Made by a program: the position numbers and the translations under genes. A stretch of 14,343 nucleotides of DNA. It comes from Verrucomicrobia bacterium UBA6015. GTDB taxonomy: Bacteria > Verrucomicrobiota > Kiritimatiellia > UBA8416. Position 1 is the stretch's first letter, and each line of letters opens with the position of its first letter. Positions 1 to 7,400 of the stretch are shown here, piece by piece. The notes under the pieces are model-generated. The model saw only the letters and a program-made list of their open reading frames with translations. It searched no databases and was not told where the DNA came from. The stretch lies in the NCBI GenBank assembly GCA_002428045.1, contig DIZZ01000209.1, positions 1 to 14,343 of the forward strand. The letters are read 5' to 3'.

Positions 1-40
1 CAACACCACACCTAAACGCCCAACCCGTAGAATACTTCAT
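1..40 (-). CDS. N-terminus of a further secreted protein, cut by the window edge
   Basis: An ATG at 40-38 opens a frame that runs off the left edge after 13 codons, reading MKYSTGWAFRCGV. A strong Shine-Dalgarno AGGAGG lies at 55-50, nine bases upstream of the ATG. The 13 residues look like the start of a signal peptide and match the start of the short gene at 2950 (MKLNTVWAFRCGV) at nine positions. In the 40 bases from the ATG, 31 are identical to that gene, including a 17-base perfect match (6-22 versus 2916-2932). It lies 102 bp downstream of the GH3 gene and in the same direction, so it probably continues the operon. The product cannot be named from so little sequence. Confidence 0.6.
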   Translation of the reverse strand, partial: MKYSTGWAFRCGV

Positions 41-49
41 ATACCTCTC

Positions 50-55
50 CCTCCT
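50..55 (-). promoter_or_regulatory. Ribosome binding site of the left-edge gene
   Basis: The minus strand reads AGGAGG nine bases before the ATG at 40-38. It is the main evidence that the truncated frame at the edge is a real gene start. Confidence 0.55.
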
Positions 56-67
56 AATAAACGCTTA

Positions 68-90
68 CTCTTTGAGGCGAGCCCAAAGAG
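68..90 (-). terminator. Stem-loop between the GH3 gene and the next gene
   Basis: CTCTTTG (68-74) and CAAAGAG (84-90) form a perfect 7-bp stem with a 9-nt loop, in the 102-bp gap after the GH3 stop. On the minus strand it is followed by TAAGCGTTTATT, not a clean U-tract, so it may be a weak terminator, a processing or stability element, or nothing. The rest of 41-142 holds a 10-bp palindrome (109-118) and no coding signal that I can see. Confidence 0.35.
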
Positions 91-142
91 GCCCGGCCTG
101 TCTCCGCTAATGATCATTGTCCATAAGTTAATGTTTCATTGC

Positions 143-2710
143 TCACTTTACATTCACGCGCACGATCTGCCGGATGTCGGCTGAAGACGAACCAACGCGA
201 AGCTCATATTCGCCCGGACGGACTTCGTATCCTTTTGTTGCGCTGTTCCAACGCTCCAGACGCTGAACAGGCAATGACAGCCTGACAGAAGCCGTGCCTC
301 CTGCCGGAATGCTTACACGCTTAAACATCCTCAATTGCTGCATTGGAGCATCGTCCGAACCCAACTCCTTGACGTAAAGCTGAACGATTTCATCGCCTTC
401 CATGGAACCGGTATTTGATACATCAAGGCTGAGCACGACCACATCATCCCTGCTGCATTGGTTCTTTGAAGCAAGGAGCTCGCCGTACTTGAATGTAGCA
501 TAACTCAGGCCGTGCCCAAACGGATAGCGCACTGGTTTCTTGCAGTACATATAGGTGCGGCCCTTAGCGAGATCATAGTCATCGATATCGGGCAAATCCT
601 CCGTGGACATGTATGTGGTGACTGGCATACGACCTGAAGGACTAAGTCTGCCCAACACAAGGTCTGCCAACGCGTGCCCGCCTTCCTGACCAGGATACCA
701 AGCATGCATGATGGCCGGAATACTGTCATATACCCAGCCATCGGTAACTACAGTGCCGCCATTAAACACAACAAGTGTATTGGGATAGGTTTTGTATACA
801 ATCCGGAGATCCGCCAACTGTTTGTCTGGCAGATTCAGGTTCATCAAGTCTCTTCCCTCATCCGCGTGTTGCGTGCTGAACCCACAGACATAAACGACAA
901 GTGTGGACGATTTCGTTTTTTCTGCAACTACCTCCACCGCCCCCTTTGGCGGTATCCACTCAAGATGAGCTTCTGCACTGTCACCGCCATCAAAGTATTC
1001 CATTCTAAGTTCATACGGCTTTCCCGCTTCCAGATGCAGCGTGTCGCTCACCTTCGAACGAACTCCATGGCTGGACCAGTCGTCAACAATCATCGCTCCG
1101 TTCAACCAGATGCGAACACCATCATCGCAGCGCCCGGAAATCAGATAGGCACCAGTCTTCTCAGGCAGGAGTTGTCCCGTCCAGCGCACGGCAAACTGAG
1201 GTTGAGGAATGTCCGGATCAATATTTTCAAGGGGTTTCGGCCAGATGAAATCAACATTCTCATCGACGCGCGTTGTCTTTGGTATACCTGAACAGGTAGT
1301 TCCGGCAAAGTACTCCGCCGTAAGGCCGGAGGCACTTGAGCCGGCGACAGGACGCAAATTCGATGTTGGAATTGGCTCCATGGTATCTTCTTTCCATGGC
1401 CTTAAGATGACCTCCACATCCGCACCAACAGCGGCCTTTATACCTTCGTATGGGGTCACGGCCTTGTGTGTCGGCTTGCCGCTGTACCCACCGAGCTGCG
1501 CATTATCGGCAAAGGGCCCTGTGACAATAATTGTTTTAATTTTCTTTGTATCTACGGGAAGAAGATTGTTCTTGTTCTTCAGCAGGACGATGCCCTGCTG
1601 GGCAATTTTGCGGGCAATACCGCAGTGTTCATCACTGCCCACCACTGACTCTGGTATTTTGACGTAAGGATTGTCATCAGCTTGCAGAACCTGTCCGAGC
1701 TCTAGACGCGTCGCCAGGCTCTGAATAACAGCCCTGTTGACCTCGTCTTCTGCAAGCATGCCATTTTGGAGCGCATTTTTTGCGTAACCCCCAAACTCAC
1801 GACCATCGCTTATAACATCTATTCCGGCCTTTATCATCATGGAAGCCGCTTCTGTATTGGATGTGCTAAAGTTATGCTTCTCGGTCAAGAATCGTGGAGC
1901 ACCCACATCCGTTACTACTGTCCCTGAGAACCTCCATTCGCCTCGAAGGACATCTGTCACCAGCCATTTGTTCGCAGAGCAAGGTACGCCGTTGATGCCA
2001 TTATAGGCAGTCATGATGGACTGCACGCCCGCCTCCCGCACCGCAGCACGGTAAGGAATCATGAAATAGTCTCGCAGGAACTGCTCGGGAACATCAGCAA
2101 TGGTCGATATACGGTTGTGTTCGGTATTGTTGCAAATGAAGTGCTTCACGGTTGCAACCGTCTTCAGGTATTTGGGATGATCGCCCTGCAGGCCTTTCAC
2201 GAATGCAACAGCCATGCAAGAGGTAAGCCACGGATCTTCGCCGTAGGTTTCTTCATTACGCCCCCAGCGTGGATCGCGCGCCAGGTTGACCGTCGGACTC
2301 CAAATCGTCAATCCCTGATAACGCTTCACCCGATTTGGCGCGGAGTGGTGTTTGGCACGGGCTTCGTCGCCGATGGCACTGGCCATTGCTTCAATAAGTT
2401 CAGGGTTCCATGTTGAAGCCATACAGATAGACTGGGGAAATTGGGTGGCTTGCCCGTTCCGGGCTACGCCGTGCAGGGCTTCACTCCACCAGTCGTGTGC
2501 AGGTATGTTTAAACGGCCGATGGCACTTGCCTGCATGCTGAGCAGAGATGCCTTTTCATCCAAAGTCATCTTAGCGACAAGTGCGGCTGCCTCTTTTCGA
2601 AAAACTTCTCTATGTCCTTTCCGCTGCTCCAAGTTGTCAGCCGCGCTCGGCGACGCACACAACGAAACGAGGGTCAACGCTAACAGGGAAATGCGTGTAA
2701 CTTGTTTCAT
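143..2710 (-). CDS. Secreted GH3 beta-glycosidase with inserted PA14 domain (beta-glucosidase/beta-xylosidase type)
   Basis: This 855-aa protein should remove terminal beta-linked glucose, xylose or a similar sugar from oligosaccharides by a retaining mechanism. A signal peptide covers about 1-24. The GH3 TIM-barrel domain covers about 45-340 and has DWWSEALHGVAR, RDPRWGRNEETYGEDP, KHF and VVTDVGAP; the Asp of VVTD (about 268) is the expected nucleophile. The second GH3 domain starts near 370 and is interrupted by a PA14 domain (about 462-585), known in the family to shape the substrate pocket. The EGRD motif after PA14 carries the likely acid/base Glu (about 618). A fibronectin-III-like domain ends the protein (about 760-855). 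I chose the ATG at 2710 rather than a TTG three codons earlier because AAGGA at 2724-2720 sits nine bases from the ATG and abuts the TTG. The exact sugar specificity cannot be read from the sequence. Confidence 0.93.
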   Translation of the reverse strand: MKQVTRISLLALTLVSLCASPSAADNLEQRKGHREVFRKEAAALVAKMTLDEKASLLSMQASAIGRLNIPAHDWWSEALHGVARNGQATQFPQSICMASTWNPELIEAMASAIGDEARAKHHSAPNRVKRYQGLTIWSPTVNLARDPRWGRNEETYGEDPWLTSCMAVAFVKGLQGDHPKYLKTVATVKHFICNNTEHNRISTIADVPEQFLRDYFMIPYRAAVREAGVQSIMTAYNGINGVPCSANKWLVTDVLRGEWRFSGTVVTDVGAPRFLTEKHNFSTSNTEAASMMIKAGIDVISDGREFGGYAKNALQNGMLAEDEVNRAVIQSLATRLELGQVLQADDNPYVKIPESVVGSDEHCGIARKIAQQGIVLLKNKNNLLPVDTKKIKTIIVTGPFADNAQLGGYSGKPTHKAVTPYEGIKAAVGADVEVILRPWKEDTMEPIPTSNLRPVAGSSASGLTAEYFAGTTCSGIPKTTRVDENVDFIWPKPLENIDPDIPQPQFAVRWTGQLLPEKTGAYLISGRCDDGVRIWLNGAMIVDDWSSHGVRSKVSDTLHLEAGKPYELRMEYFDGGDSAEAHLEWIPPKGAVEVVAEKTKSSTLVVYVCGFSTQHADEGRDLMNLNLPDKQLADLRIVYKTYPNTLVVFNGGTVVTDGWVYDSIPAIMHAWYPGQEGGHALADLVLGRLSPSGRMPVTTYMSTEDLPDIDDYDLAKGRTYMYCKKPVRYPFGHGLSYATFKYGELLASKNQCSRDDVVVLSLDVSNTGSMEGDEIVQLYVKELGSDDAPMQQLRMFKRVSIPAGGTASVRLSLPVQRLERWNSATKGYEVRPGEYELRVGSSSADIRQIVRVNVK

Positions 2711-2715
2711 ACTAA

Positions 2716-2950
2716 TCAATCCTTCTTGCCGTTTAGCTGCGCCATGCCATTCGACACCTTGCGGGAGAGATACACATCACAGCCCTGTCGGCCCCAGCAT
2801 CCGCGCCCGGATGGCGTCCCTGCCTTCCTGCACAAGCTTTTCGCCCTTTGTGAAGTCCGGTATCTTGGCCTCCTTGCCGAACCCCGCACCAGCCAATGCC
2901 AAGAACAAAACGACTCCACACCTAAACGCCCAGACTGTATTTAACTTCAT
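2716..2950 (-). pseudogene. Short secreted-protein gene with a frame break (57-aa intact frame, about 77 aa if restored)
   Basis: The ATG at 2950 is one base after the GH29 stop and has GGAG four bases upstream, overlapping that stop, so it is a well-formed coupled start. The open frame gives 57 aa ending with a TGA at 2779-2777. It starts with a signal peptide (MKLNTVWAFRCGVVLFLALA, then GAGFGKEA), followed by KIPDFTKGEKLVQEG and LGPTG. From about 2781 to the TGA at 2716 another frame reads CDVYLSRKVSNGMAQLNGKKD with G or C in about 15 of 19 third positions, as expected for coding DNA, and it ends five bases before the GH3 ATG. Skipping one base near 2782 joins the two parts. It could be a one-base mutation, a sequencing error, or a gene remnant; alternatively the 57-aa product is genuine. 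PDFTKG and LGPTG recall the N-termini of DUF6288-type proteins, but that is from memory and unverified. No function is assigned. Confidence 0.5.
2720..2724 (-). promoter_or_regulatory. Ribosome binding site deciding the GH3 start
   Basis: AAGGA on the minus strand lies nine bases before the ATG at 2710 and directly against an upstream in-frame TTG at 2719. This spacing supports the ATG. The site lies inside the last codons of the preceding short reading frame, so GH3 translation is probably coupled to it. Confidence 0.5.
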
Positions 2951-2951
2951 G

Positions 2952-4298
2952 TCACTCCAGTTTCACGGCCACCACCGTCACGCTGGCATCCATAACCACG
3001 CCTTCCGGCACGGTTACGGTGACGCCAGTCTGGGTGTCTGGCATCGAAACTGCCAACGCCTTCTTTTCCCTATCCGTTAGCATATACGCCTTCTCCACCG
3101 GTGTCTTCAACTCCGGCAATGCCAGTAAACGATCCTTGGGCAGATCAAACACGAGCAGATAAAGCGTGTCACCCTTCCGCGTCACCCGACCCCAACGCAA
3201 TGCCTCGCCAAACGGGGCGGCAGATGTTCCGTAAATGGACTCACCGTTGTCTTTCATCCACTGGCCGACCTCCTTCAGGCGCTCCAGCGATGCCGCCGGT
3301 ATCTCGCCTTCCGGCGTAGGCCCAACGTTCAGCAAGTAGTTCCCCCCCTTGCTCGCGATGTCACAGAGATTGCGGAGAAGTGACGTGGTTGACTTCCACT
3401 TGTCGTCATTCTTCTTGAATCCCCAGGTGCCATTCATCGTCATGCAGGTTTCCCAGTCGCGTCCCGGGAACCCCTTCGGCGGGATATGCTGCTCAGGAGT
3501 TTCCGTATCGCCCCGGTATCCGCCACCCAGACGGTTATTCATGACGATCTTCGGCTGAAGTTCCTTGACCGTCTTATAAATGAGATCTGCCCGCGGCTTA
3601 TTGATCACACCGCCCGGAATATCCCACCACAGGACATCCACGGGGCCGTAGTTCCCGAGGATTTCCTTTACCTGCGGCAGCACAATCTTGTTCACATAGT
3701 CGTCCGGATCCCCCTTGTGAGACGGATCCCAATCCCCTCCGCCACCCCCAGGGTGAGTCCAGTCCAGATTCTGCGAATAGTAGAACCCGAGCCGCATCCC
3801 GTGTTTCCGGCAAGCGTCCGCGAGATCCTTGATCGGATCTCTCTTGTACGGCGTCGCATCAACGATGTTCCACGGACTCGCCGCCGTCTTGAACATGGCA
3901 AACCCGTCGTGATGCTTCGTGGTAATCACGATGTATTTCATCCCGGCATCCTTTGCCGCCAGAACCCATGCTTCCGCGTTGTATTTCTCGGGATTGAACG
4001 TCTGAGCAAGTTTCGAATAGTCGGCAATCGGGATCTTGGCTTTGCTCATGATCCACTCGCCAATACCACCCACAGGCTTCCCGTCCCACTCTCCGGCAGC
4101 CACCGCGTAAACACCCCAGTGAATGAACATGCCGAAGCGTGCCTCACGCCACCAGCCCATGCGGTCATCCCGTTCCTCCTGGGTTTCAACGGGGTCGGAT
4201 GCTTGCGCCGCATCCGGCGAGGCCGCACCAGCTGGCCCGGCGATCACAGCCAGACAAGCAATCATCATCCCGACGGCAACACCTTGATATCGACTCAT
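2952..4298 (-). CDS. Secreted GH29 alpha-L-fucosidase
   Basis: This 448-aa enzyme should hydrolyse terminal alpha-L-fucose from oligosaccharides or glycoconjugates by a retaining mechanism. Residues 1-25 form a signal peptide ending in AGA-AS. The GH29 barrel begins at about 48 with MGWWREARFGMFIHWGVYAV (the HWG(x)Y fucose-binding motif, about 60-64). KHHDGFAMF lies at 128-136 and the nucleophile motif VDVLWWDIP at 220-228, with Asp226 the expected nucleophile. A GTWGF-type motif is at about 290-294 and GGNYLLNVGPTPEGEIP at 318-334, all typical of the family. A short beta-sandwich tail follows from about 355. The length matches the compact GH29 type. A perfect Shine-Dalgarno GGAGGTGA (4312-4305) six bases upstream fixes the start. 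It precedes the short gene by one base and the GH3 gene after it, so fucose release and beta-glycoside cleavage are probably co-expressed. Confidence 0.95.
   Translation of the reverse strand: MSRYQGVAVGMMIACLAVIAGPAGAASPDAAQASDPVETQEERDDRMGWWREARFGMFIHWGVYAVAAGEWDGKPVGGIGEWIMSKAKIPIADYSKLAQTFNPEKYNAEAWVLAAKDAGMKYIVITTKHHDGFAMFKTAASPWNIVDATPYKRDPIKDLADACRKHGMRLGFYYSQNLDWTHPGGGGGDWDPSHKGDPDDYVNKIVLPQVKEILGNYGPVDVLWWDIPGGVINKPRADLIYKTVKELQPKIVMNNRLGGGYRGDTETPEQHIPPKGFPGRDWETCMTMNGTWGFKKNDDKWKSTTSLLRNLCDIASKGGNYLLNVGPTPEGEIPAASLERLKEVGQWMKDNGESIYGTSAAPFGEALRWGRVTRKGDTLYLLVFDLPKDRLLALPELKTPVEKAYMLTDREKKALAVSMPDTQTGVTVTVPEGVVMDASVTVVAVKLE
2955..2958 (-). promoter_or_regulatory. Ribosome binding site of the short gene, inside the GH29 3' end
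   Basis: GGAG on the minus strand overlaps the last codons of GH29 and is four bases before the ATG at 2950. With TGA and ATG one base apart, translation of the short gene is likely coupled to GH29. Confidence 0.45.
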
Positions 4299-4304
4299 AT
4301 TCCC

Positions 4305-4312
4305 TCACCTCC
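4305..4312 (-). promoter_or_regulatory. Strong ribosome binding site of the GH29 gene
   Basis: The minus strand carries GGAGGTGA, an eight-base anti-16S match, six bases before the ATG. It is the strongest such site in the window, suggesting GH29 is well translated independently of the gene 125 bp upstream. Confidence 0.6.
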
Positions 4313-4321
4313 GACGCTTTT

Positions 4322-4359
4322 GAAACCTTAGACCTTCTAACCTCTTAACCTTTGAACCC
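4322..4359. repeat. Imperfect 7-8-nt tandem repeat between the DUF6288-type gene and GH29
   Basis: On the minus strand the units read roughly AGGTTAAG, AGGTTAGA, AGGTCTA, AGGTTTC, with a preceding GGTTCAA. Copy number is about four to five and the units are degenerate. It lies in the 125-bp intergenic gap. No function is known to me. Confidence 0.5.
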
Positions 4360-4391
4360 TGTCTTGCCCACTGCCTACTGACAACTGCTGA

Positions 4392-4418
4392 TCGCGTGAT
4401 GCGAAGCATTATACGCGA
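4392..4418 (-). terminator. Stem-loop immediately after the upstream giant gene, overlapping a TATAAT
   Basis: TCGCGT (4392-4397) pairs with ACGCGA (4413-4418), and within it ATGC (4399-4402) pairs with GCAT (4406-4409) around a three-base loop, separated by a small internal bulge. It begins five bases past the stop at 4424. No U-tract follows, so it is better read as a 3' stabilising or attenuating hairpin than as a canonical intrinsic terminator. The minus strand also reads TATAAT at 4413-4408, a perfect -10 hexamer, but without a recognisable -35. Confidence 0.4.
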
Positions 4419-4423
4419 CGGCC

Positions 4424-7400
4424 TCAGTTCCCCTGCGCATCCAGCAGCACCGTGAATCCATTGTTTCGCACACTGTTGGCCTCATCCGTTTCCACGCCGG
4501 CCATGTACGATCCCCAGCGCCAGTTGTTCAGCGTTGTCACGGCAATCGTGTTCCCGCCGTCCTTGAGCGCCTTCACAGCCTGCTCGGTAAGCATGGCAGA
4601 GAGGCCGTCGTTATTGCTGGCCTCGTTGACCTTGGCGACGAGCTTGCCGTTGATAAACACCTGCATATTCTGCTGCCTGTAGGTATTCATCCGGACTCTG
4701 AGCGCTTTGATATCTTTCTTGTTCTCAACATTGAATGTCGTGCGCAAAAGTGCCGTATGATTGAGTGGCCAGGACATGGGCAGATCCGTCTCAACCCATG
4801 AACTGTCATCGAACGCGGCCTCGCTCCATCCGTTTGGAGCTTTTTCAATGGATTCCAGAACCTTCATGCGCCATTCCGTGGCATTCTCTTCACTTACCGA
4901 GCCGAGCCCATCACGGAAAACCGATCGTACCGTGCCATTCTGAGGTGTCAGGCAAGTCCATTTGGATTCATCTTCCGTGGATGGCTTAGGTATGGATATG
5001 TCGAAATCCAGCGCTTTCATGGCGGCAGTATACCTGACCTTGTCCTTGGCGATCGCATCCTTCACAGCGGGGTCTTTCAGCTTCTGCTGAATAGCTGCCA
5101 ACCGTTCATCTCCAGCGGCTACAACCCCCTCGAGCTGAGGTAGGTCAAGCCCGGCTTCATAGAGCTTACCCTCTTTGATGAGCCCCTCAACCTTGTCCAG
5201 ATCCAGTTGGATGCTCTCGATCAATTCCAGCGCAATACGCCGCAGTTGCTCAGCCTTGGCCTTGTCTTCAGTGCTCAATACGCTGGACGCCATGAGGTCA
5301 TCGACCAGCGCTGCGCAGCGGGCATAGTCGCGCTGGCGGTGTGCCTCCAGAGCCGGCCTGAAGAAGTCTTTCGGGTACCCGGCAAAGACCGATTCCGGCG
5401 CACCCAGGATGCGCAGCCTGTGGCGGGGCAGCACATACGCCAGGAACTGTCCACCGCCGATGCCGGCGGATCCCTGGTGGTAGCTGTGGTTATACATGCG
5501 GTGCAGATCGCGAAACCACACGTTACCCTGCATGAACAGCATGAATGCGTCCTTGCTATGCGCGTAAGCGCCGAGTGCTGTCCATGCGTTAGCCCAGAAA
5601 TTGCCACCATGGGCCTCGTGGCAATTGTTGTATGAATACGCGGCGATGAAGGAATTCAAATGCGCAGTTGGCAGATCGCCCTCGAACTTGAAGAGAATGG
5701 CTGCCAGTGACTTTGCTCCGTTACTGGACGAGAGGATCCCTTTTTTAAGCGCTTCACCGTCTATCGGCTGGGGTACTGTGGTGGGCTTGGCGATGTGCCC
5801 GTAGAACACGCTGCCGACCTTCACTCCGTTGTGGATGAAGTAATCGAGGCCGCGCTTGTATGCCTCACGGTCAACATCCACCCCGGCCTCCATTGCAAAG
5901 CGGAACCCGAGCAATGCCGGCAGCCCGATCGCCGGCAGCATGCCGTAGCCCTGTCCGCCATAGAAGTTGTGCCGCCAGCCACCAGCCTGCCCCGCGAGCG
6001 CCGTGGGCCATGGCCTAGCTGCCTCCGCCTCCACTTTGTTCTGTGTCATCGTAAGATAATCGCAGCACCACTTCAGGAAAGGCAGGACATTCCGGTCTCC
6101 TGTCGCCAGATAATACTCACTGGTAAGGAGCGCGTCGTAGGCCGGAATCCAATTCTGGGGGAAGGGTCCTGTCATCGGATCAAGGCGTTTGTTCAGATCA
6201 ACGGTGCTCATCCTGTCGTAAACATGCCGACGCACCAGCCCTAGGTATTTCGGCGTGCCGGCCCCCTGCAGAAAGAGCGCCTCACAATTCTGAAATACGT
6301 TGTGAGCCTGCATCACGCCGCCACGGTCAGCGAGGAACGTCTCCATGTTGGCCACGATCCGATCCGTCTTGGGGCAGTCGTACGGAGAGGTTGCACTGTA
6401 AGTACCCAGCACCTCCAGCTTCAGCCCGACATTCATGTTCTTGCCGTTACGACGCAGGCCGAAGGCAATATCGCCATGACCGGCTTCGCTCTCGGCGAAT
6501 GTGATGGCATCCGCCACCATTCTCAGCGGGTCGTCCCCAAGCAGCTTGCCATTCACATCAAAAATGAGGTCGCCGAGCATAATCTTGCCATCGGACGGGG
6601 ATCCTTTGAGAACATGCAAAACGCCCATGTTCGGTCCGAACGGAGCCGTCAAGACGCCACAGGATCCAAGCCAGCCTTCGCCATTATGCCAGTTGCCGGG
6701 CGCAAACGAGCCGCTGATGATCGCTACATCAGCGTCTTTCCAGTCCCTTGCAGGCGTGGAGAATTCCTCAGGCAGATCGGTTTCCGAGTGCCCGATGGTC
6801 ACCGGGTACTTGGATTCGTCCGTCCTGAACGCAACCGCAGGCAATCCGGCACCATTCTGGAGGCCCTGGTCAGGTTTCTTGTTCCAGTTGTAACGGACGT
6901 GGACAATCCGGTTGACCTTATCGCAGCCAATTTTAACCACCGAGCCGTCTATTGTCGCCTTGGCAGGATAGTAGACCGCATCGGCTCCGGCCGCCTCGAA
7001 GTGGTCCAGAGCCCCTGCCTCCGCCTTCAACCCTTCTGCGGTTCCTTTTTTGAAGAAAACGGTTGCCTTCGCATCATCGGTCTCAAGCCGCTCAAACAAA
7101 GGACCGCTGGACACCACGCCTTCCACGCCGCATGCGCCGCCGCGCACCCAGCGCATGGCCCGTTCACCAAGCAGCATTTCATCCGCAGGCTGTTCGCTGA
7201 ACGGCACATGCTCCGTACCGGGGACAATCAGACCAACCCCACTGTTCACTTCGGCAACCTTACGCTGCAGCTCGCGCACGGCAGTGTGGTGATCGCCCAG
7301 CGTGCCAAGATCCGATCCCGGCGGCACAATCAGGCCGAAAGGCAAATCCTTGTCTGCAAAATATTGCCGCCATTGGGGAACCACCCTTGGAATGGTCCAA

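Noticed and set aside
2711..2719. A TTG start three codons upstream for the GH3 gene
   Set aside because: The AAGGA site directly abuts the TTG, leaving no spacer; the ATG at 2710 has a usable nine-base spacing.
4299..4423. Possible CRISPR-like or mobile-element signature in the repeat-containing gap
   Set aside because: Units are only 7-8 bases, degenerate and without spacers, and there are no terminal inverted repeats or transposase fragments.
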